Origin: Herpetosiphon giganteus
Lineage (GTDB): Bacteria; Chloroflexota; Chloroflexia; Chloroflexales; Herpetosiphonaceae
Reading direction: 5' to 3'
NCBI RefSeq assembly: GCF_016907925.1
Contig: NZ_JAFBCZ010000013.1
Location: forward strand, 97,650 to 161,649
Length of the DNA stretch: 64,000 nt
Shown here one piece after another: positions 34,658 through 44,387 of this stretch. The first letter of the stretch is position 1. The number at the start of each line of letters is the position of its first letter. The notes below the pieces were generated by a model that saw only the letters and a list, made by a program, of their open reading frames with translations, was not told the DNA's origin and did not search any database. The position numbers and the translations under genes are program-made.

Positions 34658-35110
34658 ACTCGGTTCCCCATTCGTAATATATCATCTCCATACGTCGTAG
34701 CACGTTTGTTCTAAACAGCATAGCATAGCCTACGCAGATGTCAAGCGCTTGCATGGTAAGGTTTGCTGACTCCCAAAAGCACTAGTCTAAGCTATGACAA
34801 GCGGTAGAAAAGGATGAAGGATGAATTATGAAGGATGAAATCATATGTAAAACGAAATAGGTTGAGTGAGAGGCTATTGGCTATCGAAAGCTGTTAGCCT
34901 CATAATCTTTCAGCCCAAAGCCTATAGCCAAAAACTCCTATTTGCATATTTAGTCGATGCCTGAATTACAGACACATGTTATCGAACGAAAAATCTACCC
35001 TTTGTGTACTTCGTGCATAAATAATTTGCATATTTTAGCCAACTCGTCTACGCTTGCAGCCTTGAAATGCAATTTAGCCATAGACGATCTTCGATGGTCT
35101 ATTTCACACG
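34658..35110. repeat. intergenic region, mostly repeats
   Basis: No gene is seen in about 450 bases. GGATGAAGGATGAATTATGA arrays lie at 34810-34840 and TATTGGC/TAGCCTATAGCC arrays at about 34870-34935. The stretch 35000-35110 has several AT-rich -10-like sequences and TTGAAA (about 35061), which may include the promoter of the GT39-like gene. Confidence 0.6.
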
Positions 35111-37312
35111 ATGAAACGATACACTCTGCATACGCTGATCATTTTGCTGGCGGCGCTTGGTTTGCGCCTCGCAACGTGGTGGCTGCTACCCTATAAAGAT
35201 TGGATTAGCGACGAAGGCGAATACTGGGGCGCAGCGATTTGGCTGGCTCAAGGTCGCGAATTTCAGTTTTTCGATGGCTGGATCTGGACGCGACCACCGC
35301 TCTACATTAGCTTTTTGGCGGCACATATTAAACTCTTCGGCAATAGTGCACTCTGGGCACCACGGCTCAGCCAAGCCTTGCTCAGTGTTCTAAGCGTTTG
35401 GCTAACCATGCGCATCGCCAAACGCCTAGCCCCAGCCGAACAGCAAGCACGAGTCAGCTTGATTGCTGGCTGGTTGATGGCGCTCGGCTATTCGTTTGCA
35501 GCATTTAGCTATTTTATGCTTTCAGAAACCCTGTTTTTGAGCATCTTTTTGGCTGCTAATTTGTTCTTGCTGCGCTGGGCCAGCACGCGCCATTGGCGTG
35601 ATTTGCTGTTGGCAGGAGTTGGCTTTGGCTTGGCTGCATTAACGCGGGCAATTATTTTAACTTGGCTACCACTGCCAGCGCTGTGGATTGCTTGGCAAAT
35701 TTGGCACGACCAACGCCCACGCTGGCAAGCCACAATAAAACCTGTGCTCGGCTTTACGCTCAGCGTTTGCGTGATTGTCTTGCCGTGGACGGCCTTTGCA
35801 ACCAATCGCTGGAGCAATGGCGATGGCTTAATTTTGGTCGATACGACTGGGGGCTATAATTTTGCCCTTGGTGCGCAAATTGCCACGCCTGAAGGCCGCA
35901 ATGGCACGCGCCTCGCCGAAATTTTGTGTGGCGGCAATGGGCTAGTTTGCCAAGGCTCGCAGGCAGCCCGCCAAAATCAGGCTTATGCTCAAGGCTTTGA
36001 ATGGTTGGGCGAATATCCACAACGCTTCATCAGCAAAACGGTGCTCGAATTATTGGATATTTTGCAGGTGCGTTTTGATAGCGCCGAACACCTGACCGAT
36101 GGCTATGTTGATGGTCGCGTGCCAGTGCCACATCTGCTTGGTTTGTTGCTCGACGATACTGTGTATGTTGTGATTGTGGGCTTGGCGGTGCTTGGTTTGT
36201 GGCGCAAACAGCCGCTTGCTGGCAAAGGCTTGGTGCTTGGCTGGCTTGGCTATAACATTATTGTTGGCTCGTTAATTTTTGCGATTGCTCGTTTTCGCCA
36301 ACCACTGCTCCCGTTCATCATGATTTATGCTGCGTGTGGCGTGGTGCAATGGCGCGAGGCTTGGGCCAGTATTCGCCAACAGCGCTACGCTTGGGCCAGT
36401 GCAGGGCTGATTTGGCTGATCGTGTTGCCATCGTATCTCTATTTGCCGGAAGCGGTGGGCGTGCGCAGCGTTTGGCAAGATGTGCGCTTGGGCTTTGCCG
36501 GAGTTCAACAAGCCAACCAATGCCAAGAAATTCGCGGTTTGCTGCAAGCTGACGATTTAGCAGCAGCACGAACCTTGCACGACCAAATCGATGCGGAAGG
36601 TCGCAGCGAAAACACCAGCATCAGCGCCTATACTGGGCGGCGCTGTTTGGCCTTAATCAATGGTCAATTGCTCGAAGCCGAGGGCAAACCAGCGGCAGCT
36701 TTGGCCTTCTACCAACAGGCAAATCCCAAAAATAACCCAATTCAATCGGCGCGCATTTTGATGCTTGAAGGCAATTTATTGCAACGTCAAGGCCAAATTG
36801 CCCAAGCGCTGGCTCGTTTCAACTTCCGCGATGTCGAAATTATCAACGATTTGGATTGGGCTTGGGATTATTTGACCGTTGTGCCGACCACGACGATCGA
36901 TCTTGGCAGCGGCTTGGATTATGGCTATGTGCGCGGGTTTTATCAAAGCGAGCACAATTCGCCAGATTTTCGTTGGAGTAGCCAAGCCTCGGCGTTGCGC
37001 TTGCCCCAAGCAGCGAATGGCCAAGCCCAAACGTTACGTCTGCACCTGAATGGCTTCACCAACGATTGGCAGCCAACGCGGATTAGCGTCAGCTTGAATG
37101 GCCAATTAATCGACAATTATCAACTTAGCCCAGATTGGCAGTGGTTGGAAATTCCGTTGCCAGCCCAGCCTCAAGGTAGCGATCTCTTGCTTGAATTTGC
37201 TAGCAGCACCTTTGTCAGCGGCCCCGAAGATTTAGCGACGCGGGTTAGTTCGCGGGCATCTGATCCCTTGCGCCTACTCGGTTTTCAGCTCGATCGGGTC
37301 GAGATTAAATAG
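35111..37312 (+). CDS. GT39/ArnT-like membrane glycosyltransferase
   Basis: A 733-residue protein. The N-terminal about 450 residues have roughly ten transmembrane segments and the GT-C layout of the dolichyl/polyprenyl-phosphate mannose transferase family: WISDEGEYWG (acidic DE motif in the first extracytoplasmic loop) and the TRPPLY block. About 455-580 is helical and TPR-like (SISAYTGRRCLALING, AAALAFYQQANPKN). The C-terminal about 120 residues are beta-rich and carbohydrate-binding-like (LRLHLNGFTNDWQPTRISVS). It probably moves a sugar from a lipid carrier to an external acceptor. No clear ribosome site precedes the ATG. Confidence 0.85.
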   Translation: MKRYTLHTLIILLAALGLRLATWWLLPYKDWISDEGEYWGAAIWLAQGREFQFFDGWIWTRPPLYISFLAAHIKLFGNSALWAPRLSQALLSVLSVWLTMRIAKRLAPAEQQARVSLIAGWLMALGYSFAAFSYFMLSETLFLSIFLAANLFLLRWASTRHWRDLLLAGVGFGLAALTRAIILTWLPLPALWIAWQIWHDQRPRWQATIKPVLGFTLSVCVIVLPWTAFATNRWSNGDGLILVDTTGGYNFALGAQIATPEGRNGTRLAEILCGGNGLVCQGSQAARQNQAYAQGFEWLGEYPQRFISKTVLELLDILQVRFDSAEHLTDGYVDGRVPVPHLLGLLLDDTVYVVIVGLAVLGLWRKQPLAGKGLVLGWLGYNIIVGSLIFAIARFRQPLLPFIMIYAACGVVQWREAWASIRQQRYAWASAGLIWLIVLPSYLYLPEAVGVRSVWQDVRLGFAGVQQANQCQEIRGLLQADDLAAARTLHDQIDAEGRSENTSISAYTGRRCLALINGQLLEAEGKPAAALAFYQQANPKNNPIQSARILMLEGNLLQRQGQIAQALARFNFRDVEIINDLDWAWDYLTVVPTTTIDLGSGLDYGYVRGFYQSEHNSPDFRWSSQASALRLPQAANGQAQTLRLHLNGFTNDWQPTRISVSLNGQLIDNYQLSPDWQWLEIPLPAQPQGSDLLLEFASSTFVSGPEDLATRVSSRASDPLRLLGFQLDRVEIK

Positions 37313-37786
37313 AAGGATGAGGGATGAAGGATGAGGGTTCAGGGATCAGGCTGTAGGTTTAGGGCTGGCACGAGGCGGTTTACACAGACAAACCACCCTG
37401 ACAACCGACCTCTCGCATCGCAACTACGAAGAACGCGAAGAGCACGAAGGGGAGAAGGCTCTTGGCTATCGGCTATCGGAAAATCATTGGGGTTGGCAAC
37501 ATAGGGTGGCACAGCACAGCACAGGATCCTGATCCCCAGCCCCTGACCCCCGACCCCTCGTCCAAAAACCCCTGCGTCTCCCGCCTTGAGGCGGGACGGA
37601 AGGGTGGTGAAACGAGGGATGAGGGATGAATTCCAAATCAAAAATCAAAAATCAGAAGTCAAAAATCAAAAATCAAAAAGGGATATGGCTCTGGGCTATC
37701 GGCTCTTGACTAGCATGACCGATCTTCAGCACCTGCCCCCCTTGCATCGCAACTACGAAAAACACCAAGCGAGGCTTGATTAACAT
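37313..37786. repeat. dense mixture of dispersed repeats
   Basis: No gene is seen. A GGATGAGGGATGAAGGATGA array starts two bases after the stop codon of the GT39-like gene. GGGATCAGG units (37335-37360, 37520-37558), CACGAAGAACGCGAAGAGCA-type array (about 37425-37450), GGCTATCGG arrays (37450-37490, 37690-37705), a reversed fragment of the CCGTCCCTCCGCC element (37563-37615) and an AAAAATCAAAAATC array (37630-37680) follow. Confidence 0.75.
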
Positions 37787-37819
37787 AAAAAAACCTTGGG
37801 ATGCCGAAACATCCCAAGG
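37787..37819 (-). terminator. ndk intrinsic terminator
   Basis: On the minus strand CCTTGGGATG and CATCCCAAGG form a perfect 10-bp stem with loop TTTCGG, followed by seven T. It is 18 bases after the ndk stop. Confidence 0.93.
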
Positions 37820-37837
37820 CCAATCAAGCAAATCAGA

Positions 37838-38287
37838 TTACTCGGTAATCCATTGATCGACTGAGCGTTCTGAGCGAATCAATTCTTCGCTGTTGAAGAA
37901 CAGCGCCACTTCGTTTTCGCCATTTTCAGGTGAATCTGAGGCGTGGATCAAGTTGCGCCCGATATTTACGCCAAAATCACCGCGGATGGTGCCAGGAGCA
38001 GCCTTGACGGGATTGGTCGCGCCAACGGTTGAGCGCACAATTTCGATCACATCTTTGCCTTCAACAGCCACAATCAGCACTGGGCCTGAGGTAATGTACG
38101 AAACCAAGCCAGCGAAGAAAGGCTTGCCTTCGTGAACGCCGTAGTGCTTGTGAGCCAAATCGCCGCTGATTTGCGACAACTTGATGCCGATGAATTTCAA
38201 GCCGCGAGCTTCCAAGCGGGTCAAAATTGGGCCAATCAAGCCACGTTGAACTGCATCAGGCTTTAAGATGATCAATGACTTTTCCAC
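37838..38287 (-). CDS. ndk: nucleoside diphosphate kinase
   Basis: A 149-residue enzyme that transfers phosphate between nucleoside triphosphates and diphosphates through a phosphohistidine. It begins EKSLIILKPDAVQRGLIG, and the active-site His is in RNLIHASDSPENG near residue 115. Length is standard. The start is GTG, with GGAGG 9 bases upstream. A clean terminator follows. It is a single-gene unit downstream of the Roadblock gene's own terminator. Confidence 0.97.
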   Translation of the reverse strand: MEKSLIILKPDAVQRGLIGPILTRLEARGLKFIGIKLSQISGDLAHKHYGVHEGKPFFAGLVSYITSGPVLIVAVEGKDVIEIVRSTVGATNPVKAAPGTIRGDFGVNIGRNLIHASDSPENGENEVALFFNSEELIRSERSVDQWITE

Positions 38288-38377
38288 AGGGAAATGCCTC
38301 CATTATGCATTATTAATCAAAAAAATAAGGATCGTTGATCCGATCGTGGGCATTGTAGCATACTTGCAGCGCGGCAT

Positions 38378-38410
38378 AAAAAAGCGAGCCACCAGCTACG
38401 GTGACTCGCT
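38378..38410 (-). terminator. terminator after the Roadblock gene
   Basis: On the minus strand AGCGAGTCACC (38410-38400) pairs with GGTGGCTCGCT (38393-38383) with one G-U pair and a 6-base loop, followed by six T. It lies 24 bases after the Roadblock gene stop. Confidence 0.9.
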
Positions 38411-38433
38411 GAGCAATAAGCAAGCAATTCGGC

Positions 38434-38814
38434 CTAGATTGGCACAGCCTTACTAATATTTTTGGCAGCGCGGCGCATTTCAATCTTGACTAAGCCAAGG
38501 TTGACCATGCGTTGAGTTACAACTGCCAAGATGACATCACGCGCTTCGAGCAGCAGAATCGAACCATCTTTTGCATCAATAATTGCATCAACCAGCGTGC
38601 CAATGCCAATGCGCTTGGTTGCTTTATCAATTTCGCCAAACACTGCTGCCGACATCGCGCCCAATACTTCAGCATCTTCATCTTCGATCAAGGTGCTGGC
38701 GATAACCAAGCCATCGCGGCCTACCAATAGGCTGCCGATAACCCCTTCAACCCGAATTAAGTCCTCAACGATATGACGCATACGGTCTAGCCTTTCTTCA
38801 GTCGCTTGGTGCAT
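38434..38814 (-). CDS. Roadblock/LC7 domain protein
   Basis: A 126-residue protein of the Roadblock/LC7 family: EGVIGSLLVGRDGLVIASTLI and the central AAVFGEIDKATKRIGIG helix, then IVDAKDGSILLLEARDVILAV-type strands. Bacterial members bind Ras-like GTPases; MglB of Myxococcus is the GTPase-activating partner of the polarity switch MglA. No MglA-like gene is visible here. Its ATG overlaps the TAA of the giant TPR gene (TAATG), so translation is coupled and a stoichiometric relation is likely. A terminator follows. Confidence 0.9.
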   Translation of the reverse strand: MHQATEERLDRMRHIVEDLIRVEGVIGSLLVGRDGLVIASTLIEDEDAEVLGAMSAAVFGEIDKATKRIGIGTLVDAIIDAKDGSILLLEARDVILAVVTQRMVNLGLVKIEMRRAAKNISKAVPI

Positions 38815-41800
38815 TAACGACGTGGTTTATTTAGCACCCAGCCATACTCATCCATCGCTTCACGCCAGCGTCCTTGCTTAGAATAGGCATCACCTAAGGC
38901 ACGGTGCAGCCGTTGGAGCAAGCCTGGGTCATCGTGCGACTCAATCAGATCTTGCAAATCATCAACTACTTGATCCATCAGTTGATTTTGTTTAATCAGC
39001 CGTTTGTATTCGGTCAATGCCTGATCGACCGAGGCGGTTTGGCTGATCATGCGCGCCAAGGCCATTCGCAAGCCATGGTTGCTTGGATCAGCTTCGAGTT
39101 GTTGATAGTATTCGCTAAAGTCGGGACCATCGCCACCTGCACTGCCGCTGGTTACAGCTGGGCTGGCGCTAGGCTGCGGTGTTTGGGCAACCACTGGCTG
39201 GGCTTCGACCGCTGGCGTTTCCGTCACTGGTTTTGGCTCAGGCCGTGGCGAGACATTGTATAAACGATCGCGTGGCCGTTGATCTTCTTCGCGTGGTCGA
39301 GGCGAAACTGGATACAACGGTGCGCGTTTGGTCTCTGGTTCTGGCTCAGCTTTTGGTGCAGGCGTTTCAGCAATAATTGGCTGAGTTGGCACGATAACCG
39401 GTGCAATTACCGCTGGCGCAGCCTCAACGACTGGCTCGACCGGAGCTTCAATCGAGGCAATTTCATCCTCACTCAAGCCAAGATCTTCCCACGAGAATGG
39501 GGTCATCTCTGGCTCGGCGGGAACTTCAGCAACGACTGGCTCTGGCTCTGGTTCTGGCTCGGCGCTTGGCAAGGCAAAATCGATGCCCATCAATTCTTCT
39601 TCGCTAAGCTTCAAGCTGCGATCGTCGTCGCCTTGTTGCAAGGAAGCAATTTCTTCTTCGTTCAAGCCAAGGTCGGCCAACGAGAATGGCGTGAGATCTG
39701 GCTCTAGCTCGCTCGTTGTTTCAACTGCTGGCGCATCGGTGCCTTCCAAGGCGGCAATTTCTTCATCGGTTAGCCCCAATTGGTCGAAGGTAAACGGCGA
39801 CATATCTGGCTCGTCGGCTTCGATTTCAGTTGTAGGCTCGCTCGGAGTGCCTTCCAAGCTGGCGATTTCGTCGTCGCTCAAGCCAAGGTCGCTCAACGAG
39901 AACGGAGTCATTTCTGGCTCGGTTTCGTTGGTTGTAGTGTTGCTTGGTGCTTCAAACTCAAAGTTATCAAACCCAAAGCGCGATGGCTCTTCGGCAGCAG
40001 GCTGGCTGCTTTCGCCATTCAACATTGCGATTTCTTCATCGCTCAAGCCAAGGTCGCTCAACGAGAATGGAGTCATTTCTGGCTCGGCTTCGTTCGTCGT
40101 TGGCGTATCCAGTTCGAAATTGTCGAATGAAAATGGTGCTGGCTCGGCGGCTGGCGTTTCTGCCGTGTCGCCGTTCAACATCGCAATTTCTTCGGCGCTC
40201 AAGCCCAAATCCGTCAACGAGAACGGAGTCATTTCTGGCTCGGCTTCGTTCGTCGTTGGCGTATCCAATTCGAAGTTATCGAACGAGAATGGCGCTGGCT
40301 CGGCGGCTGGCGTTGCTGCCGTGTCACCGTTCAACATCGCAATTTCTTCAGCGCTCAAGCCCAAATCCGTCAACGAGAACGGAGTCATTTCTGGCTCGGC
40401 TTCGTTGGTCGTTGGCGTATCCAATTCGAAGTTATCGAACGAGAATGGTGCTGGTTCGGCTGGCGTTTCTGCCGTGTCGCCGTTCAACATCGCAATTTCT
40501 TCAGCGCTCAAGCCCAAATCCGTCAACGAGAATGGAGTCATTTCTGGCTCGGCTTCGTTCGTCGCTGGCGTATCCAATTCGAAGTTATCGAACGAGAATG
40601 GTGCTGGTTCGGCTGGCGTTTCTGCCGTGTCGCCGTTCAACATCGCAATTTCTTCAGCGCTCAAGCCCAAATCCGTCAACGAGAACGGAGTCATTTCTGG
40701 CTCGGCTTCGTTCGTCGTTGGCGTATCCAGTTCAAAATTATCGAACGAGAATGGCGCTGGATCTTCAGCAGTAGTTTCACTGCTTTCGCCGTTGAGCATC
40801 GCAATTTCTTCAGCGCTCAAGCCCAAATCCGTCAACGAGAACGGAGTCATTTCTGGCTCGGCTTCGTTCGTCGTTGGCGTATCCAATTCGAAGTTATCGA
40901 ATGCGAATGGTGCTGGTTCGGCTGGCGTTTCTGCTGTGTCGCCGTTGAGTTCCGCAATTTCTTCGGCACTCAAGCCCAAATCGGTCAACGAGAACGGAGT
41001 CATTTCTGGCTCGGCTTCGTTGGTCGTTGGCGTATCCAATTCGAAGTTATCGAACGAGAATGGCGCTGGCTCTTCAGCAGTAGTTTCGCTGCTTTCGCCG
41101 TTGAGTTCCGCAATTTCTTCGGCGCTCAAGCCCAAATCCGTCAACGAGAACGGAGTCATTTCTGGCTCAGCTTCGTTGGTCGTTGGCGTATCCAATTCGA
41201 AATTATCGAACGAGAATGGTGCTGGTTCGGCTGGTGTTTCTGCCGTTTCGCCATTCAACATGGCGATTTCTTCCGCGCTCAAGCCCAAATCGGTCAACGA
41301 GAAAGGAGTCATTTCTGGCTCGGCTTCGTTGGTCGTTGGCGTATCCAATTCGAAATTATCGAACGAGAATGGCGCTGGCTCTGCGGCGGTTTCGCTGCTT
41401 TCGCCATTGAGTTCCGCAATTTCTTCGGCGCTCAAGCCAAGGTCAGTCAACGAGAACGGAGTCATTTCTGGCTCCAAATCAGTTGATTGTTGGTTGTAGC
41501 TCACAGGCTGATCGAAATCGCCAGCAATGAAGTTGGCAAGTGGTTCTTCGGTTTCGTAGCCATCGGCCTCGTCACCAGAGAACTCCTCGTCCATATTGAT
41601 AACTTCATCGCCATCGCGAATTTGGATGCCATTATCGTGTAAGGCCAACGCGATGCGGTCGATTTCCTCGGTTTGCGATTCTGGATCATCAAATTGATTG
41701 ATGATGTCGGTCAAATCGACATAGCCTTGGTGTTGACCAATGCCCAACAGGTTATCGAAAATTGGGTCATCACTTTGATTTTGGCCAGCTTGCTCGATGG

Positions 41801-44273
41801 CAGCAATTTCTTCAGCCGACAAGCCAATATCATTCAACGAGAACGGTTGTGAGCTATCGCTTAGCTCGCGCACTGGCTCCTCGTAGGCTTGTGGCTCTTG
41901 ATCGAAGCCCAAATCATCGAGTGAGAACGGCTGCAAACCGCCATCGAAATTGAATTCATCATCGGCGGCTGGAGCTTGATTCATGGCTTCGAATTGCGCA
42001 ATTTCGTCAGCATCGAGGCCCAAATCGGTCAAGGAGAAGGGAGTCATATTTGGCTCTTCTTCAACCTTTGGCGTAGGTTCAGCCACAGGGGTTTGGTTGA
42101 ACTCGCCTGAGTAGAGCGCTTGCTCATCAGCATCAAGCCCCAAATCGTCAAGCGAGAATGGGGTGATATTTGGCTCATCGAAGCTAAATGCTTGTTCATC
42201 GCTAGCGGCGGGAGCATCGAAGCCAAATTCATTCAACGAGAACGGGGTTAAGCCTGATTCGTCGTTGGTTGGATCGGTTGGCAAGGCGCTATCGTCGCTG
42301 GCTTGCAACTGCGCAATCTCATCGTCGCTCAGCCCAAGCTCAGCCAACGAGAATGGTTTGATTTCCAATTCTTCATCGGCTTGGATTTGCGGTTGGTCGA
42401 GGTTGCCCATTGCGTTGTAATCGGCAATTTCGCCTGCATCTAAGCCCAAATCAGTTAATGAAAATGGCGTGATTGCAGGCTCGGTATCTGCCGTGTGCAA
42501 ATCATGCTCATCATAATTGCGCAAATCGACGTTATCATTCGAGAAGAAGTTCATCGCTTCATCGTCTGAATCGCTTGGATCGTAGACTGGCTCGACCAAT
42601 GGTGGCAAAGTTTGAGTTTGCTTCTTGATCACCATGCGATTGAAGATGCCAGCATCATCGGCTTCGTCTTGATTGAACTCTGGCTCAGGTTGTGCGCCAA
42701 AGATCGAGCGTGAGCGTGAGCGTGGTTGTTGCCAGCTAAAGCCGGTTGATTCTTCCTCGCTATCGGGATAGCGCGGTAAATCACGGCTAAATGGCATGCT
42801 TGGCTCTGATGGCGTGTCGATTTCGTCGAAACTCAGTTCATCGAGTGAGAACGGCTTGAGCGTATTTGGCAGCACGACATCATCATCTTGGGCTTTGGTA
42901 TTGGTTTCAGGTTGCACATCGTCGAAGTTTTCCAAGGAGAATGGCTGCAATTGTTCTGGCAGCTTACCAGTATCCGAGCCAATGCCTGGAATATCATCGA
43001 TGTCGCTTTCGTCCCAATCGCCAAAACTGAATGGCGTGAGATCGCTTGGCAACTCAAAATCATCAGGATCAGTAGTATTCGCCGCCACGGGTTCTGGTTC
43101 GGGCATAACTGGCGTAAGCACTGGTTCGATGGCAGGAGTTGGGGCTTTGTTGCTGAATGGGTCGGTTTCATCGACCTCATCAAGCGAGAATGGTTGAATA
43201 TCCAAGCCCAAATCGTCGAGATTGAAATCGACATCGTAGGCTGGTTCGGCGCTGGTGGTTTGGGCGGGTGGGCTAGCAGGCGCGGCCCCAAAATCGCCAA
43301 ACAACAAACTGCGCAAGAAATCGTCATCGCCGTGGGCAGCAACCCCAACCGCGACTGGTTCGGCTTCGACTTCGGCCAGCCATGAGGCGGCAGGCGCTTT
43401 GCTTGCTTGTTCGGCGGCCAAACGCTCGCGTTCAGCGCGTTCAGCTTGTTCGACTGCTTCGCGGGCAAGTCGTTCTTTATCGGCCTTTTTGGCCTTCCAA
43501 GCAGCTTCGTCAAAGGCTTCAATTTTGGTATCGGGGGCTTCAACTGGGGGGAGCATTCCATCGAACAAGGCATAGGCCACGCCTTGGCTGGGGTCGAGTT
43601 GCTGGGCATGTTGCCACAACGTACGGCCCTTGGGATCGCCGGCGGACAACAGGTGATAGCCCAAAATCAGATTGGCTTTGAGCATATCGGGATAGTCGCG
43701 CAGAATATCGCTGGCGACTTCGGCGGCCTCGGCCTCTTGGCCATTGCGCCAGAGTGCTTCGGCGAGCGCAACTGCAATATCAACCCGTTTGGGATCATCG
43801 GCCAGAACATCGTTAAATTCTTGAATCGCCTTATCGAAGCGTCGTCCGCGCACGTACATGCGCCCAAGGCCCGCTTTTTTCAGCAGAATGCGAGCGTTTT
43901 CGCTGCCCCATGCTTCGGTATACAAACGCAAGACTTGCGAACGCAACTCGGGCAAATCGGGCTTAATTTCAAAAGCTTGCTCAAATTCGCGGATAGCCGC
44001 TGCGAGATTGCCTTGGCGCTCGTAGGTTACCCCCAAGCCAACATGGACAGGGATATTTTCGGGGTCAGAACGTAAGACCCGTTCAAAAGCTTCGACGGCT
44101 TTGGCTAAATCTTGGCGGTTGAGATACGATTCGCCGAGGATACGGTACGCTTCAAGATAATAGGGAAACGATTCAAGCAGATGCTCACTCGCACCTATGG
44201 CACGCTCCTCCTTCCCTGTTTCGAGAGCAGACCGTGCTTCATCGTAGAGTGCTTGGATCGTGGTGAGAGCCAT
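38814..44273 (-). CDS. giant TPR protein with tandem acidic repeats
   Basis: An 1819-residue acidic protein. Residues 1-220 are TPR units (LAKAVEAFERVLRSDPENI, LAAAIREFEQAFEIKPDL); about 285-310 is a KADKERLAREAVEQAERAER-type coiled segment. From about 340 to 1600 runs a low-complexity region built on PFSLxDLGLxxEEIA, including nine near-identical tandem units of 51-52 residues. Then a Pro/Ala/Val-rich linker, and C-terminal TPR-like helices (about 1715-1819). GGAGG is 6 bases before the ATG at 44273; the frame is open further to 44327, without support. It has its own promoter and is coupled to the Roadblock gene. No enzymatic domain is seen; a scaffold is likely (inference). Confidence 0.85.
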   Translation of the reverse strand: MALTTIQALYDEARSALETGKEERAIGASEHLLESFPYYLEAYRILGESYLNRQDLAKAVEAFERVLRSDPENIPVHVGLGVTYERQGNLAAAIREFEQAFEIKPDLPELRSQVLRLYTEAWGSENARILLKKAGLGRMYVRGRRFDKAIQEFNDVLADDPKRVDIAVALAEALWRNGQEAEAAEVASDILRDYPDMLKANLILGYHLLSAGDPKGRTLWQHAQQLDPSQGVAYALFDGMLPPVEAPDTKIEAFDEAAWKAKKADKERLAREAVEQAERAERERLAAEQASKAPAASWLAEVEAEPVAVGVAAHGDDDFLRSLLFGDFGAAPASPPAQTTSAEPAYDVDFNLDDLGLDIQPFSLDEVDETDPFSNKAPTPAIEPVLTPVMPEPEPVAANTTDPDDFELPSDLTPFSFGDWDESDIDDIPGIGSDTGKLPEQLQPFSLENFDDVQPETNTKAQDDDVVLPNTLKPFSLDELSFDEIDTPSEPSMPFSRDLPRYPDSEEESTGFSWQQPRSRSRSIFGAQPEPEFNQDEADDAGIFNRMVIKKQTQTLPPLVEPVYDPSDSDDEAMNFFSNDNVDLRNYDEHDLHTADTEPAITPFSLTDLGLDAGEIADYNAMGNLDQPQIQADEELEIKPFSLAELGLSDDEIAQLQASDDSALPTDPTNDESGLTPFSLNEFGFDAPAASDEQAFSFDEPNITPFSLDDLGLDADEQALYSGEFNQTPVAEPTPKVEEEPNMTPFSLTDLGLDADEIAQFEAMNQAPAADDEFNFDGGLQPFSLDDLGFDQEPQAYEEPVRELSDSSQPFSLNDIGLSAEEIAAIEQAGQNQSDDPIFDNLLGIGQHQGYVDLTDIINQFDDPESQTEEIDRIALALHDNGIQIRDGDEVINMDEEFSGDEADGYETEEPLANFIAGDFDQPVSYNQQSTDLEPEMTPFSLTDLGLSAEEIAELNGESSETAAEPAPFSFDNFELDTPTTNEAEPEMTPFSLTDLGLSAEEIAMLNGETAETPAEPAPFSFDNFELDTPTTNEAEPEMTPFSLTDLGLSAEEIAELNGESSETTAEEPAPFSFDNFELDTPTTNEAEPEMTPFSLTDLGLSAEEIAELNGDTAETPAEPAPFAFDNFELDTPTTNEAEPEMTPFSLTDLGLSAEEIAMLNGESSETTAEDPAPFSFDNFELDTPTTNEAEPEMTPFSLTDLGLSAEEIAMLNGDTAETPAEPAPFSFDNFELDTPATNEAEPEMTPFSLTDLGLSAEEIAMLNGDTAETPAEPAPFSFDNFELDTPTTNEAEPEMTPFSLTDLGLSAEEIAMLNGDTAATPAAEPAPFSFDNFELDTPTTNEAEPEMTPFSLTDLGLSAEEIAMLNGDTAETPAAEPAPFSFDNFELDTPTTNEAEPEMTPFSLSDLGLSDEEIAMLNGESSQPAAEEPSRFGFDNFEFEAPSNTTTNETEPEMTPFSLSDLGLSDDEIASLEGTPSEPTTEIEADEPDMSPFTFDQLGLTDEEIAALEGTDAPAVETTSELEPDLTPFSLADLGLNEEEIASLQQGDDDRSLKLSEEELMGIDFALPSAEPEPEPEPVVAEVPAEPEMTPFSWEDLGLSEDEIASIEAPVEPVVEAAPAVIAPVIVPTQPIIAETPAPKAEPEPETKRAPLYPVSPRPREEDQRPRDRLYNVSPRPEPKPVTETPAVEAQPVVAQTPQPSASPAVTSGSAGGDGPDFSEYYQQLEADPSNHGLRMALARMISQTASVDQALTEYKRLIKQNQLMDQVVDDLQDLIESHDDPGLLQRLHRALGDAYSKQGRWREAMDEYGWVLNKPRR
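40063..41470 (-). repeat. tandem 153/156-bp coding repeats
   Basis: A GAGAACGGAGTCATTTCTGG block recurs with starts at 40063, 40219, 40375, 40528, 40681, 40837, 40990, 41146, 41299 and 41452. The steps are 156, 156, 153, 153, 156, 153, 156, 153 and 153 bases. The units encode EPEMTPFSLTDLGLSAEEIA, then a variable NGDTAETPAEP segment, then APFSFDNFELDTPTTNEA. Similarity is near-identity in DNA as well as protein, and more diverged copies flank the array. Confidence 0.95.
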
Positions 44274-44387
44274 GCCGCTCCTCCCTGCGCTGTGCATCCA
44301 GCGCATCTGATAATCCGTGTCGATCACTGAATGACGATCGTGGATTTGGGCGAATTGCTAAAGAATAATGGCGTAAAATGCGAAAGT

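Noticed and set aside
40063..41470. Regular 153/156-bp spacing considered as a CRISPR-like array
   Set aside because: The whole unit is conserved, with no short repeat and unique spacer pattern, and it stays in one reading frame of a protein.
39583..41499. A 638-codon open frame on the plus strand opposite the giant TPR gene
   Set aside because: It is the antisense of the tandem repeats, whose lack of stop codons on both strands follows from repeat composition. It has no ribosome site, and the minus-strand gene has TPR domains, a promoter and a coupled partner.
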